Source of the DNA: RUG13409 sp045546135
Lineage (GTDB): Bacteria; Bacillota; Clostridia; Peptostreptococcales; Anaerovoracaceae
Assembly: GCA_045546135.1 (NCBI GenBank)
Contig: JAZQCD010000010.1
Location: 16,351-80,350 of the forward strand
Direction of reading: 5' to 3'
Length of the DNA stretch: 64,000 nucleotides
The position numbers were made by a program, and so were the translations under genes. Position 1 is the first letter of the stretch. Every line of letters begins with the position of its first letter. Positions 1 through 8,907 of this stretch are shown here, piece by piece. The notes beneath the pieces were generated by a model. That model did not search any database. It was not told the DNA's origin and was given only the letters and a program-made list of their open reading frames with translations.

Positions 1-1
1 T

Positions 2-880
2 GGTATAGAGCAGGATGTAGATTTCGTTGCATGCTCCTTTGTTTCAAACAGCCGGGATATCATAGACCTTAGGACCTTCCTCACAGAGCACGGAGGAAAG
101 GACATACAGCTGATCGCAAAGATAGAGAACCGCTCCGGAGTAGATAATGCAGCAGATATACTTAGTTACTGCGAAGGACTCATGGTAGCAAGAGGAGACC
201 TTGGCGTTGAGATCCCATATACAGAACTTCCTGCAATTCAAAAGAACCTCATAAAGCTTTGCCAAAGGAAGGGTGCTGTATGCATCACTGCAACTGAGAT
301 GCTCGAATCCATGATAGAAAAACCACGTCCCACAAGGGCTGAGATCTCTGACGTTGCAAATGCAGTATTTGACGGATCCTCTTGCATAATGCTCTCAGGA
401 GAGACTGCATCAGGAAAATATCCTGTCCAGGCAGTAAGAGCAATGGCACTCATCGCCATAGATGCAGAAGCGCACATAGATTATGTAAAAAGATTCGAGA
501 CCACAAGCTTTGATATAGAGGACCTCACGGATGCTCTTTCTCATTCTGCAGGAAGGCTTGCCATCGACACTAATGCTTCTTGCATCGTTTCAAGCACCAT
601 GGGCGGAGAGACAGCAAGGATGGTATCAAGGAACCGTACTCCAATGAGGATAGTGGGCATGACCTGCGTAGAAAAGACCTACAGGCAGATGGGTATGTAT
701 TGGAACGTGACTCCTGTCATGGTCGATGAATTCGACGGGCTCGAGGAGCTCATCCTAAGCGCAAGAGAAATGGTCAAAAAGGAAGGCTTTGCAAAGAGCG
801 GCGACGTAGTCGTAGTGACGGGCGGCCTTACAAACACAGCAGGCGGAACGAAGCTCATTCACGCAGATACTATAGATTAG
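2..880 (+). CDS. pyk: Pyruvate kinase, C-terminal part (5' end outside window)
   Basis: Catalyses phosphoenolpyruvate plus ADP to pyruvate plus ATP, the last ATP-yielding step of glycolysis, in the cytosol. The reading frame is open from base 2, so the gene starts before the window. Visible family motifs are IAKIENRSGVDNA (substrate/metal site helix), MVARGDLGVEIP, the TATEMLESM segment, PTRAEISDVANAV and IMLSGETASGKYP, followed by a C-terminal allosteric-type domain ending in a TNTAGGT motif. About 293 residues remain of the usual ~475-580. It sits 2 bases ahead of the MtnA-like gene, so both are probably in one transcript with nucleoside-catabolism genes; this is sensible because pentose phosphates end up in glycolysis. 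Family assignment is near certain. Confidence 0.96.
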   Translation, partial: GIEQDVDFVACSFVSNSRDIIDLRTFLTEHGGKDIQLIAKIENRSGVDNAADILSYCEGLMVARGDLGVEIPYTELPAIQKNLIKLCQRKGAVCITATEMLESMIEKPRPTRAEISDVANAVFDGSSCIMLSGETASGKYPVQAVRAMALIAIDAEAHIDYVKRFETTSFDIEDLTDALSHSAGRLAIDTNASCIVSSTMGGETARMVSRNRTPMRIVGMTCVEKTYRQMGMYWNVTPVMVDEFDGLEELILSAREMVKKEGFAKSGDVVVVTGGLTNTAGGTKLIHADTID

Positions 881-882
881 AT

Positions 883-1944
883 ATGGAAAGACAAGATAAA
901 GACTTAGCTTTCATGCTAAGATATGACAACATAGCAAGATTTGAGGATGGAGAAGTCCTCATACTTGACAGGCGCATATATCCTTCAAAGACAGAGTTCG
1001 TAAGGTGCAAGGACTATACTGAAGTCGCAAAAGCTCTTACAGACATGGTGACCCAGTCTGCAGGACCATATACTGCAGGTCCCATGGGCATGGCTCTTGC
1101 TGCATGGCAGTGCAGGGATATGAAGGAAGCTGAGCAAAAAGAGTTTTTAAAGAAAGCTGCAGACGTCATCTCTACTGCAAGGCCTACTACGACAAAGCGC
1201 ATGAGGCTCCTTTGCAATGAGTGCCTCGATGCGGCCTTTGGCGCTCTTGAAAATGGAGAGGATACCTATGCCTCAGTAATAGACAGGACTATAGAGCTCA
1301 ATAATGTAAGGTACGCTCAGATAGGCGAGATCGCAAAGCATCTTGTGAGCACCTTCCCTAAAGGCGGCCATGTCATGACATACTGCTTTGCAGAGACCAT
1401 AGTCGGCATGATGCTCAAAGAATGCAGGAATGAAGGAAAGGATATAAAGCTGTTTTGCCCAGAGACAAGGCCATATTTTCAGGGAGCAAGGCTCACTGCC
1501 ACTGTTTGCAATGACATGGGATTTGACGTTACGGTCATAACGGACGGCATGCCTGCTTTCGTCATGAAAAAGGAAGGCATAGACGTATTCACTACAGCAG
1601 CGGATGCTATATGCGGTGACGGTCATGTAGTAAACAAGGTGGGTACCTGCAATACTGCCATAGTAGCAAAATATTTCGGAGTTCCATACTATGCTACAGG
1701 AGCTCCTGACGGAGGCCATCCCACTGTAGATACCATAGACTTAGAGCTAAGAGACGGAGAATTCACTCTTCAGGCCATGGGCGTAAGGACAGCAGCAAAA
1801 GGAGTCAAGGGATATTATCCTGCTTTTGACATAACGCCTCCCGAGCTTGTCACGGGAATTGTCACTGACAAAGGCATATATTCGCCTTACGAACTTGATA
1901 AATATATAAAGGCAACAGATGGGAAGGTAAGAGTGGTAGTATAG
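883..1944 (+). CDS. MtnA/eIF2B-like aldose-1-phosphate isomerase, substrate uncertain
   Basis: A 353-residue member of the eIF2B alpha/beta/delta-related isomerase family, which includes methylthioribose-1-phosphate isomerase (MtnA) and ribose-1,5-bisphosphate isomerase. Visible family segments: ETRPYFQGARLTA, a late ADAICGDG containing the candidate catalytic Asp, VNKVGTCNTAIVAK, and an upstream YCFAET with the candidate catalytic Cys. The loop that is RGAPAIG in MtnA reads QSAGPYTAG here, so the substrate may differ from methylthioribose-1-phosphate. The start is 2 bases after pyk with no clear ribosome site, suggesting translational coupling; an alternative start is Met11. Its neighbours are cdd, deoC and deoB, which points to ribose-1-phosphate or a related nucleoside-derived sugar phosphate as substrate (inference). 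A methionine-salvage role is the alternative. Confidence 0.8.
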   Translation: MERQDKDLAFMLRYDNIARFEDGEVLILDRRIYPSKTEFVRCKDYTEVAKALTDMVTQSAGPYTAGPMGMALAAWQCRDMKEAEQKEFLKKAADVISTARPTTTKRMRLLCNECLDAAFGALENGEDTYASVIDRTIELNNVRYAQIGEIAKHLVSTFPKGGHVMTYCFAETIVGMMLKECRNEGKDIKLFCPETRPYFQGARLTATVCNDMGFDVTVITDGMPAFVMKKEGIDVFTTAADAICGDGHVVNKVGTCNTAIVAKYFGVPYYATGAPDGGHPTVDTIDLELRDGEFTLQAMGVRTAAKGVKGYYPAFDITPPELVTGIVTDKGIYSPYELDKYIKATDGKVRVVV

Positions 1945-1975
1945 GGGGCTCGATTGCAGCGAAAGGAGCATTGAT

Positions 1976-2401
1976 ATGGATCAAAAGAAAAGAAAAGAAC
2001 TTTTAAAAGAAGCTATAGAAGCAAGGAAGAACGCCTATGTACCCTATTCACATTTCATGGTAGGCGCTGCGCTCCTTGCAAAGGACGGCAGGATATACAG
2101 AGGCTGCAACATTGAAAATGCAGCTTTTGGTTCCACCATGTGCGGCGAGAGGACTGCGTTTTTTAAGGCTGTATCTGAAGGCCAAAGAGAATTTGAAGCA
2201 ATAGCAATAGTAGGCGGCCCTGAAGGGGGGAACCTCCTTCCCGTATGCGATCCCTGCGGCAATTGCCGCCAGGTCATGGCAGAGTTTTGCAAAGGTGATT
2301 TTGAGATAATCTTTGGCTCTTGCGAAGACGATATCTCCGTATATACGCTGGAGCAGCTCCTGCCCTTAAGGTTTGATTATGATGAGGCTATGAAGGCTTA
2401 G
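1976..2401 (+). CDS. cdd: Cytidine deaminase
   Basis: Deaminates cytidine and deoxycytidine to uridine and deoxyuridine, using a catalytic zinc. At 141 residues it has the usual length of the homotetrameric type. Motifs seen: CNIENAAFGSTMCGERTA, with zinc-ligand Cys and catalytic Glu (Gly replaces the more common Ala of CAER), and PCGNCRQ with the other two zinc cysteines. AAAGGAG lies 9 bases before the ATG, making the start clear. It lies between the MtnA-like gene and deoC in a same-strand run, so it should supply uridine/deoxyuridine to the phosphorylase encoded at 11.3 kb and sugar phosphates to DeoB/DeoC. Cytosolic. Confidence 0.96.
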   Translation: MDQKKRKELLKEAIEARKNAYVPYSHFMVGAALLAKDGRIYRGCNIENAAFGSTMCGERTAFFKAVSEGQREFEAIAIVGGPEGGNLLPVCDPCGNCRQVMAEFCKGDFEIIFGSCEDDISVYTLEQLLPLRFDYDEAMKA

Positions 2402-2509
2402 TTAAGTATAGTATTTCCTCTCTTTTTTAAGAGAGGCCTGCATTTTAAGATCAATGTCCGAGACATGCTCCGGGCGGAAAGGCACCGCATATTGCGGTAG
2501 TATGATGAT

Positions 2510-3196
2510 ATGGAAGTAAAAGAAATTTTGAGTCGCTGCGACCACACGCTTCTTGCAGTGGACAGCACCTGGGAACAGATCAAGGGCATTTGCGATGACG
2601 GTATAAAGTACGGTACGGCATCTGTGTGCATACCTCCAAGCTTTGTCAAAAGGGCAAAGGAATATGTAGGAGACAAGCTCGCCATATGCACGGTCATCGG
2701 TTTTCCAAACGGGTATAACACGACAGCTGCAAAAGCATTCGAAGCAAAGGATGCCATAGAATGCGGAGCTGATGAGATCGATATGGTCATAAACATCGGA
2801 GATGTAAAGGATCAAAGATTCGGAGAGATCCTTGACGAGATCAAAGCTTTAAAGACTGTGTGCGGAGATCACATCCTCAAAGTCATAATCGAAGCATGCC
2901 TTCTTACAGAAGAAGAAAAGCTCATTATGTGCAAGATAGTAAGTGAAGCCGGCGCTGACTATATCAAGACATCTACAGGTTTCTCAACAGGAGGAGCAAC
3001 AAGAGAAGATGTTGCGCTTTTAAGAGCAAACGTAGGAGAGAATGTAAAGGTCAAGGCTGCAGGCGGCATAAAGGATCTAAAGGACGCTGAGGACTTCATA
3101 AAGCTTGGTGCAGACCGCCTCGGAACTAGCCGCGTAGTAAAGGCAGCAAAGGCTCTTGAGGAATCAAAGCCTCTTGACAATAAAGAAGAGTATTAA
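2510..3196 (+). CDS. deoC: Deoxyribose-phosphate aldolase
   Basis: Class I aldolase splitting 2-deoxyribose-5-phosphate into glyceraldehyde-3-phosphate and acetaldehyde, the exit step of deoxynucleoside catabolism. The 228-residue product shows the DHTLL N-terminal motif, KVIIEACLLT, the Schiff-base lysine segment YIKTSTGF, and KAAGGIKDL with the proton-relay lysine. A stop codon lies 10 bases upstream in frame, so the ATG at 2510 is the first usable start; the ribosome site is weak (GCGGT only). The 108-base gap after cdd contains no obvious terminator. It precedes deoB by 15 bases, and the DeoB product is its substrate. Confidence 0.97.
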   Translation: MEVKEILSRCDHTLLAVDSTWEQIKGICDDGIKYGTASVCIPPSFVKRAKEYVGDKLAICTVIGFPNGYNTTAAKAFEAKDAIECGADEIDMVINIGDVKDQRFGEILDEIKALKTVCGDHILKVIIEACLLTEEEKLIMCKIVSEAGADYIKTSTGFSTGGATREDVALLRANVGENVKVKAAGGIKDLKDAEDFIKLGADRLGTSRVVKAAKALEESKPLDNKEEY

Positions 3197-3211
3197 GTTT
3201 TGGTGAGAAAA

Positions 3212-4375
3212 ATGGGTAAGAAAAGAGTATTTGTCATAGTTCTTGACAGCTACGGCATAGGAGAGATGCCCGACGCATACAAGTGGGGAGACGAGGGGAG
3301 CAATACTTTAGGAGCGATCAGAGATCTTCCTGAGTTCGACTGCCCCAATTTAAAGGACCTCGGACTTTTCAATATCGAAGGAGTCGGCGGAGGAATAAAG
3401 GACCCAAAAGGATCCTTTGCAAGGATGACAGAGCTTTCCGCAGGAAAAGATACTACAACCGGCCATTGGGAAATGGCAGGCCTTATCTCAAGAGAGCCTT
3501 TTCCCACCTTCCCTGAGGGTTTCCCAAAGGAGATAGTAGGTAAGCTTGAAGCAGCCTGGGGAAGAGGGACTCTTTGCAACAAGCCATATTCCGGCACCGA
3601 CGTCATAAGGGACTATGGAAAAGAGCATGTGGAAACAGGAAAGCTCATCATATACACATCGGCTGATTCTGTCCTTCAGATAGCAGCTCATGAGGACGTA
3701 GTTCCCATAGATGAACTTTACAGATATTGCGAACAGGCAAGAGAAATAATGCAGGGCGAGTTTGGAGTCGGCAGGATCATAGCAAGGCCTTTTGAAGGCG
3801 AGTGGCCCTACAAAAGGACAGTAAGGCGTCATGACTTTTCACTTGAACCGTCAAGGACCATGCTGGACGTCCTTAAGGAAAAGGGACTTGACGTCATATC
3901 CGTAGGAAAGATCTACGATATATTTGCAGGAAAGGGTCTTACTGAGAGCAATCGGACCGTAAGCAACATGGACGGCATGGACAAAACTATGCTCATCGCG
4001 CAAAGGGATTTTGAAGGTCTTTGCTTTGTCAACCTTGTGGAGTTCGACATGACCTACGGCCACAGAAACGATGCGCCTGGTTACGCGCAGGCTTCTACTA
4101 CCTTTGACATGCAGCTTGGACTTCTAAAGCCGCTTTTAAGAGAAGACGACCTTCTCTTTATAACCGCAGATCACGGATGCGATCCTTCAACGCCGTCAAC
4201 GGACCACAGCAGAGAATATGTGCCCATGCTTGCATACGGCAAAAAGGTAAAGGAAGGTGTAGATCTTGGTACTCTTTCCACTTTTGCGGATCTGTCTGCT
4301 ACCATACTCGAGTATTTCGGAGAAGAGCCTCTTTGCCCTGAATCAAAGAGTTTTCTTAAAGAGATACTGAAATAA
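3212..4375 (+). CDS. deoB: Phosphopentomutase
   Basis: Interconverts (deoxy)ribose-1-phosphate and (deoxy)ribose-5-phosphate with a dinuclear manganese centre (alkaline-phosphatase superfamily). Seen: N-terminal VFVIVLDSYGIGEMPDA with metal Asp, DTTTGHWEMAG containing the phosphorylated Thr region, VGKIYDIFAG, NLVEFDMTYGHRND and the C-terminal ITADHGCDPSTPSTDHSRE metal site. The ATG at 3212 is preceded by GGTGAG with good spacing and gives a 387-residue protein of typical length; a TTG 12 bases earlier is possible but less likely. It links the phosphorylases encoded downstream (Udp, PNP) to DeoC and the pentose phosphate pathway. Confidence 0.97.
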   Translation: MGKKRVFVIVLDSYGIGEMPDAYKWGDEGSNTLGAIRDLPEFDCPNLKDLGLFNIEGVGGGIKDPKGSFARMTELSAGKDTTTGHWEMAGLISREPFPTFPEGFPKEIVGKLEAAWGRGTLCNKPYSGTDVIRDYGKEHVETGKLIIYTSADSVLQIAAHEDVVPIDELYRYCEQAREIMQGEFGVGRIIARPFEGEWPYKRTVRRHDFSLEPSRTMLDVLKEKGLDVISVGKIYDIFAGKGLTESNRTVSNMDGMDKTMLIAQRDFEGLCFVNLVEFDMTYGHRNDAPGYAQASTTFDMQLGLLKPLLREDDLLFITADHGCDPSTPSTDHSREYVPMLAYGKKVKEGVDLGTLSTFADLSATILEYFGEEPLCPESKSFLKEILK

Positions 4376-4411
4376 AGTCGAAAAGAGATATCATCCAGAA
4401 CATATGGATAC

Positions 4412-4452
4412 AAAAAAGGCTTCAACGAGGACGTTGAGGCCTTTGATTTTTA
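4412..4452. terminator. Bidirectional intrinsic terminator between deoB and the MATE gene
   Basis: A 13-bp stem (AAAGGCTTCAACG paired with CGTTGAGGCCTTT, one G-U) around an AGGA loop is followed by T-rich sequence on the plus strand and by a T6 run on the minus strand. It lies exactly between two convergent genes. Confidence 0.85.
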
Positions 4453-5856
4453 ATTCGTATTTTCGCCTACCAGGTTGTTTACCCAGACCCTCTTCTTTAC
4501 AAGAGTCACTCCTATGACGAACTTTATGATATTTGATCCGAAAATTATGGCGTACATGTATATGATATTGAGATCTGTAAGCTTGAGAAGAGCAAATGCT
4601 ATTGGTATGGTTATCGCCCAGGCATAGCAGCAGTCAAAGAGGAAGGTGAGCATGGTCTTTCCTCCGCATCTCATTGTAAAGTAGCATCCTGTCACCGTCG
4701 CATCCATTGGCATGAGCACAGCTGAGATCCTTATGAACGTAGTAGCAAGGTGCTTTACCTGATCTGTCGTATTGTAGATATTTGCTATGGCAGGAGCTGA
4801 TATGAAGGTGATGACCGCAAGTATCATGGTCATGCCGCTTATGAGAGCTATTATCTTCCTGTCTGTATCCACAGCCTCTTCCATGTCGCCCTTTCCAAGA
4901 GCATGACCTACTATGATGCCGAGAGAATTGCCCATGGCCATATACAGAGTCAAAAAGAGGTTTATGGCAGTCGATGATATATTTACGGAAGGTACTACTT
5001 CTATGCCCCTTTGAGACATGATCTGGTTGAGCACTGTCTGGCTCGAGGACCAGAGTATCTCATTTGCAAAGAGAGGAGCTGCCGTAATGAAGACCTGCTT
5101 CAGCATCTCGCCTTTTATATCAAGCCTTGAGAACATGTCCTTTGTAAAGGGCGCAAGCTCTTTATGGCTGTGGGCCCATATCATATTCATGAGGCATTCT
5201 GCGGCTCTCGATATATTGGTCGCAATGGCTGCTCCGATAACCCCTAAAGCAGGAAATCCAAGTTTACCGTATATGAGTATGTAGTTTAGTACAAGGTTTA
5301 AAAACACTGCGATGATGCCTGCTCTCATTGGAGGCTTCGCATGCCCTGTCTCTCTTAATGTTGATGCGTAGGCTTGGCTAAGGCCAAAGAAGGGAAGTCC
5401 TATGACTATGACAGAAAGGTAGCTTTTTGCATATTCAAAGGTCATATTGAGGTCAAGGCCCGATTCTCCTTCGTGAAGGTAAAGCCAGATGAGTCTGTCT
5501 CCAAAGGAAAGGAGCACAAAGATGGCAATGGTTATGAATACGGTCACGCAAATGAGCTTTATCCTGAAAGTCTTTCTTTCTCCTGTTTCGTCTCCCTTGC
5601 CGTGGTATTGGGCAGTGAATATGCCTATTCCTGCCACCATGCCAAAGAGTCCGAGGTTGACTACGAAAAGGAGCTGGTTCACTATGGCAACTCCGGACAT
5701 GGGTTCTGTGCCCGTCTGTCCTACCATTATATTGTCAAGTAAGTTCACGAAAGTGGTGATGACGTTTTGCACCATTATGGGCAAAGCAACCGCAAAGACC
5801 CTTGCGTAAAAGTCCTTTGATCCTATGAATTTTTCTCTGAATGTAAGTTTTTCCAT
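4450..5856 (-). CDS. MATE family multidrug/Na+ antiporter
   Basis: A 468-residue polytopic membrane protein of the multidrug and toxic compound extrusion family, expected to export cationic compounds in exchange for Na+ or H+. Around 12 hydrophobic segments are visible. Family-type elements are the N-terminal ALPIMVQNVITTFVNLLDN, GLSQAYASTLRETGHAKPPM in the first half, and the repeated layout in the second half with MAMGNSLGIIVGHALGKGD. The true substrate cannot be told from sequence. It is a single gene on the opposite strand to both neighbouring nucleoside operons. The promoter at 5876-5904 leaves a leader of only about a dozen bases with no ribosome site, so translation may be nearly leaderless. 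Confidence 0.92.
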   Translation of the reverse strand: MEKLTFREKFIGSKDFYARVFAVALPIMVQNVITTFVNLLDNIMVGQTGTEPMSGVAIVNQLLFVVNLGLFGMVAGIGIFTAQYHGKGDETGERKTFRIKLICVTVFITIAIFVLLSFGDRLIWLYLHEGESGLDLNMTFEYAKSYLSVIVIGLPFFGLSQAYASTLRETGHAKPPMRAGIIAVFLNLVLNYILIYGKLGFPALGVIGAAIATNISRAAECLMNMIWAHSHKELAPFTKDMFSRLDIKGEMLKQVFITAAPLFANEILWSSSQTVLNQIMSQRGIEVVPSVNISSTAINLFLTLYMAMGNSLGIIVGHALGKGDMEEAVDTDRKIIALISGMTMILAVITFISAPAIANIYNTTDQVKHLATTFIRISAVLMPMDATVTGCYFTMRCGGKTMLTFLFDCCYAWAITIPIAFALLKLTDLNIIYMYAIIFGSNIIKFVIGVTLVKKRVWVNNLVGENTN

Positions 5857-5875
5857 CGCGCATGGATTGTATCAT

Positions 5876-5904
5876 TATTGATATATGCAGTCAACGAAAA
5901 GGAT
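5876..5904 (-). promoter_or_regulatory. Sigma-A-type promoter of the MATE gene
   Basis: On the minus strand TTGACT and TACAAT are separated by 17 bases. The expected transcript start lies only about 12 bases before the ATG. Confidence 0.7.
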
Positions 5905-6053
5905 GGCTTTGCACCTTCTAAGGAACATCGAGGGAAAATAAAAGGTGCTGCTCTCAGGGGACAGGAGAAAAAAAAGTTTTAAAAAAATACACAAATGTAC
6001 CGCTAAGACCCCATATCTTTGAGAATATAGGCCTATTCTTTGAATTAGTATTG

Positions 6054-6082
6054 TTGTGTAAAAAAAATGTCTTTGATATAAT
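6054..6082 (+). promoter_or_regulatory. Promoter of the BMP nucleoside transporter operon
   Basis: TTGTGT and TATAAT are 17 bases apart, 66 bases before the lipoprotein ATG. About 20 bases upstream, 6026-6035 is the perfect palindrome ATAGGCCTAT inside GAATAtAGGCCTATTC, a possible operator. No purine-riboswitch consensus is present in the leader. Confidence 0.65.
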
Positions 6083-6147
6083 ATTAAAGGTTACGATGTA
6101 TATAACGTAACGATATATATAATCTTTATTAAAAGGAGAGAAACAAA

Positions 6148-7233
6148 ATGAAGAAAGTATTGGCAGTTCTTCTCGCACTTGCAATGGTATTCTGCCTTGC
6201 AGCATGCGGAAAAGGCGGCGAAAAAGAACCGACTCAGGAAACATATGAGATCGCGTTCGTAACAGACGTAGGCCAGCTCATGGACGGTTCCTTCAACCAG
6301 GGAACATGGGAAGGCGTTGAGAACTACGCTAAGGCAAACAACAAGACCTACAAGTACTATCAGCCGGCAAACGGTTCTGAAGCAACAGACGATGACCGTT
6401 ATGAGGCAATGAAGGCAGCTGTTGACAACGGCGCAAAGATTGTTGTCTGCGCAGGATTCCTTCAGGATGCAGCACTTGAGAAGATCGCAGCTGAAGCAAC
6501 AGACGTTTCCTTCGTATTCATCGATGGTTGGCCCACAGGACTTGCAAACATCGCAGGTATCGCATTCAAAGAAGAACAGTGCGGATATCTTGCAGGTTAT
6601 GCAGTAGTTAAAGAAGGCTACACCAAGCTCGGATATTCCGGCGGCGGCGGCGGAGACAATGCAGCATGCTGCAGATACGGCTATGGATTCGTTCAGGGCG
6701 CAAACGATGCAGCAAAGGAACTCGGAAAGACAGTTGACATCAACTACACATGGCAGTATGGCGCAACATTCAGCCCATCCACAGAGCTCAAGACTCTCAT
6801 GGACGGTTGGTATTCCGGCGGAACTGAGATCGTATTCGCAGCAGGCGGAAAGATCTCCGATTCCATCTTCCAGGCAGCAGAAGAGCACGACGGCAAGGGT
6901 ATCGGCGTTGACGTAGACCAGAGCGCACAGTATCCAGGCGTTGTTATCACATCTGCACTCAAGGGACTTTCTGCAGCTGTAGAATGGGCTCTTGACAAGT
7001 TCTATGCAGGCAACTTCTCTGAGATCGCTAACGTTCCTATCAGCCTTGGTGCTGCAGAAGGATCCGTTGGACTCCCGACAGAGACATGGATGCTCAAGAA
7101 CTACACAGTTGAAGAATATCAGGCACTTCTTGCAAAGATCGTTGACGGTTCACTCGTTGTCGACAACACTCTCTATGCAGGAGACTCCATCACAGGCGTA
7201 AGCTTCTCCAACGTAAACGTTCACTACTATTAA
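6148..7233 (+). CDS. BMP-family nucleoside-binding lipoprotein of ABC importer
   Basis: Extracellular solute-binding component of a nucleoside ABC importer (BmpA/PnrA type, Med family). The 361-residue product has a signal peptide with lipobox LAAC, so Cys20 is lipidated. Then come the family elements IAFVTDVGQLMDGSFNQGTW near the mature N-terminus, KIVVCAGFLQ, FVFIDGW and GIGVDVDQSAQYP. AAGGAG precedes the ATG. It is the first gene of a four-gene unit with its ATPase and two permeases. A strong hairpin terminator follows directly, which should leave the binding protein in excess over the membrane parts. Ligand (purine versus any nucleoside) is not determinable, but the neighbourhood is all nucleoside enzymes. 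Confidence 0.93.
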   Translation: MKKVLAVLLALAMVFCLAACGKGGEKEPTQETYEIAFVTDVGQLMDGSFNQGTWEGVENYAKANNKTYKYYQPANGSEATDDDRYEAMKAAVDNGAKIVVCAGFLQDAALEKIAAEATDVSFVFIDGWPTGLANIAGIAFKEEQCGYLAGYAVVKEGYTKLGYSGGGGGDNAACCRYGYGFVQGANDAAKELGKTVDINYTWQYGATFSPSTELKTLMDGWYSGGTEIVFAAGGKISDSIFQAAEEHDGKGIGVDVDQSAQYPGVVITSALKGLSAAVEWALDKFYAGNFSEIANVPISLGAAEGSVGLPTETWMLKNYTVEEYQALLAKIVDGSLVVDNTLYAGDSITGVSFSNVNVHYY

Positions 7234-7250
7234 AGAATACTGAACCTATA

Positions 7251-7300
7251 GAGGGTGTCCCCTCGGTCTTTATGAGGCTAAAAGGGACACCCTCTTTTTT
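7251..7300 (+). terminator. Intra-operon terminator (attenuator) between binding protein and ATPase
   Basis: A perfect 11-bp stem, GAGGGTGTCCC with GGGACACCCTC, and six Ts. It lies inside the transporter unit, so it probably acts as a partial terminator setting subunit ratio. No second promoter is evident before 7327. Confidence 0.85.
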
Positions 7301-7326
7301 AAAGATGAAAGGAAGGAGAATTACAT

Positions 7327-8907
7327 ATGGCAGAGAATGAATATGTCATTGAGATGCTCCATATTACGAAAAGGTTCCCCGGTATCGTAGCAAACGATGA
7401 TATCACCCTGCAGCTCAAAAAAGGCGAGATACATGCACTCCTTGGTGAAAACGGGGCAGGAAAATCGACTCTCATGTCGGTACTTTTCGGTCTCTATCAG
7501 CCGGAAGAAGGCGAGATAAAGAAAAACGGTGAAGTAGTCAAGATAAACAGCCCAAACGATGCTACGGCGCTTCACATAGGGATGGTCCATCAGCACTTCA
7601 AGCTGGTGGAAGTCTTTACTGTTCTTGATAATATAATCTTAGGCGCAGAGGATACCAAACTCGGTTTCCTCCAAAAGAAGACCGCAAGGAAGAAAGTAAA
7701 AGAGCTTTCTGAAAAATACGGACTTCATGTCGATCTGGATGCCAAGGTCGAGAATATCACCGTCGGCATGCAGCAAAGAACGGAAATACTCAAGATGCTC
7801 TACAGAGATAATGAGATCCTCATCTTCGACGAACCTACGGCGGTACTTACTCCGCAGGAGATAGATGAGCTCATGATCATCATGAAGAACCTGGCCGCAG
7901 AAGGCAAGAGCATCCTGTTCATATCGCATAAATTAAACGAGATCATGGCCGTTGCAGACAGAGTCACAGTGCTTCGTAAAGGAAAGTACATAGGCACTGT
8001 CAATACGAAGGATACAAACAAGCAGGAACTTTCCAACATGATGGTAGGCCGTCCCGTTCAGCTTCAGGTCGTAAAGGATGAAGCAAAACCGGGCGAAAAG
8101 GTCCTTGAGGTAGAGGACTTTACAGTTCCTTCTGATGTCCACAAAGGAGATGCAGTAAAGCACATATCCTTCGATGCAAGAAGCGGCGAGATACTCTGCA
8201 TAGCCGGTATAGACGGTAACGGACAGACAGAGTTTATACACGGTCTTACAGGACTTTCAAAGTCATCAGGAAAGGTAACTCTTTGCGGAGAGGATATCTC
8301 AAAGTACAGCATCAGAAAACGCTCTGCAAACATGAGCCATATACCGGAAGACAGGCACAAGCACGGCCTTGTCCTTGACTTCAGCCTTGAAGACAATATG
8401 GTCCTTCAGCGCTTTAGAGAAACTCCCTTCCAAAAGGGCGGCTTCATAGACAGAGCGGAAGTCAGAAAATACTCCGACAAACTGATCGAAGAATACGACG
8501 TGCGTTCAGGCCAGGGTTCCATCACCCAGGCAAGATCCATGTCGGGAGGCAACCAGCAAAAAGCTATCATAGCAAGAGAGCTTGACAGAGACAAAAAGCT
8601 GGTCGTTGCCGTACAGCCCACAAGAGGCCTTGACGTAGGAGCCATAGAATTCATCCATGCTCAGCTAGTCAAGGAAAGAGACGAGGGCAAAGCCATACTT
8701 CTCGTATCCTTAGAGCTCGACGAGGTACTCAGCCTTTCAGACAGGATACTGGTCATGTACGAAGGCGAGATCGTAGGAGAATTCCTCTCAAAGGATGTAA
8801 CTGCTCAGGAACTCGGACTCTACATGTCAGGAGCTAAGAGGATGGGCGAAGAAGAGATGGAAAAAGTAGAAGAAAAGGAACTGGAAGGAGGAAGAAAAGA
8901 TGCCTAA
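7327..8907 (+). CDS. Nucleoside ABC importer ATP-binding protein (tandem ABC domains)
   Basis: Drives nucleoside import by ATP hydrolysis at the inner face of the membrane. Its 526 residues contain two ABC domains, as in YufO/NupA-type proteins. The first has Walker A GENGAGKST, a Walker B LIFDEPTAVLT and SHKLNEI. The second has a degenerate Walker A GIDGNGQTE, a signature MSGGNQQK and VVAVQPTRGLDVGA in place of the usual DEPT, so the second site is probably non-canonical, as is common in this family. A ribosome site GGAAGGAG precedes the ATG. The stop overlaps the next gene by 8 bases. Confidence 0.95.
   Translation: MAENEYVIEMLHITKRFPGIVANDDITLQLKKGEIHALLGENGAGKSTLMSVLFGLYQPEEGEIKKNGEVVKINSPNDATALHIGMVHQHFKLVEVFTVLDNIILGAEDTKLGFLQKKTARKKVKELSEKYGLHVDLDAKVENITVGMQQRTEILKMLYRDNEILIFDEPTAVLTPQEIDELMIIMKNLAAEGKSILFISHKLNEIMAVADRVTVLRKGKYIGTVNTKDTNKQELSNMMVGRPVQLQVVKDEAKPGEKVLEVEDFTVPSDVHKGDAVKHISFDARSGEILCIAGIDGNGQTEFIHGLTGLSKSSGKVTLCGEDISKYSIRKRSANMSHIPEDRHKHGLVLDFSLEDNMVLQRFRETPFQKGGFIDRAEVRKYSDKLIEEYDVRSGQGSITQARSMSGGNQQKAIIARELDRDKKLVVAVQPTRGLDVGAIEFIHAQLVKERDEGKAILLVSLELDEVLSLSDRILVMYEGEIVGEFLSKDVTAQELGLYMSGAKRMGEEEMEKVEEKELEGGRKDA

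Noticed and set aside
5857..6147. Possible purine riboswitch in the leader of the BMP nucleoside operon
   Set aside because: The conserved loop sequences and three-stem layout of purine riboswitches are absent; only a 10-bp palindrome and a promoter are visible.
6091..6888. 265-codon antisense frame opposite the BMP lipoprotein
   Set aside because: Same reason: very Cys-rich product, no ribosome site, overlaps a certain gene.
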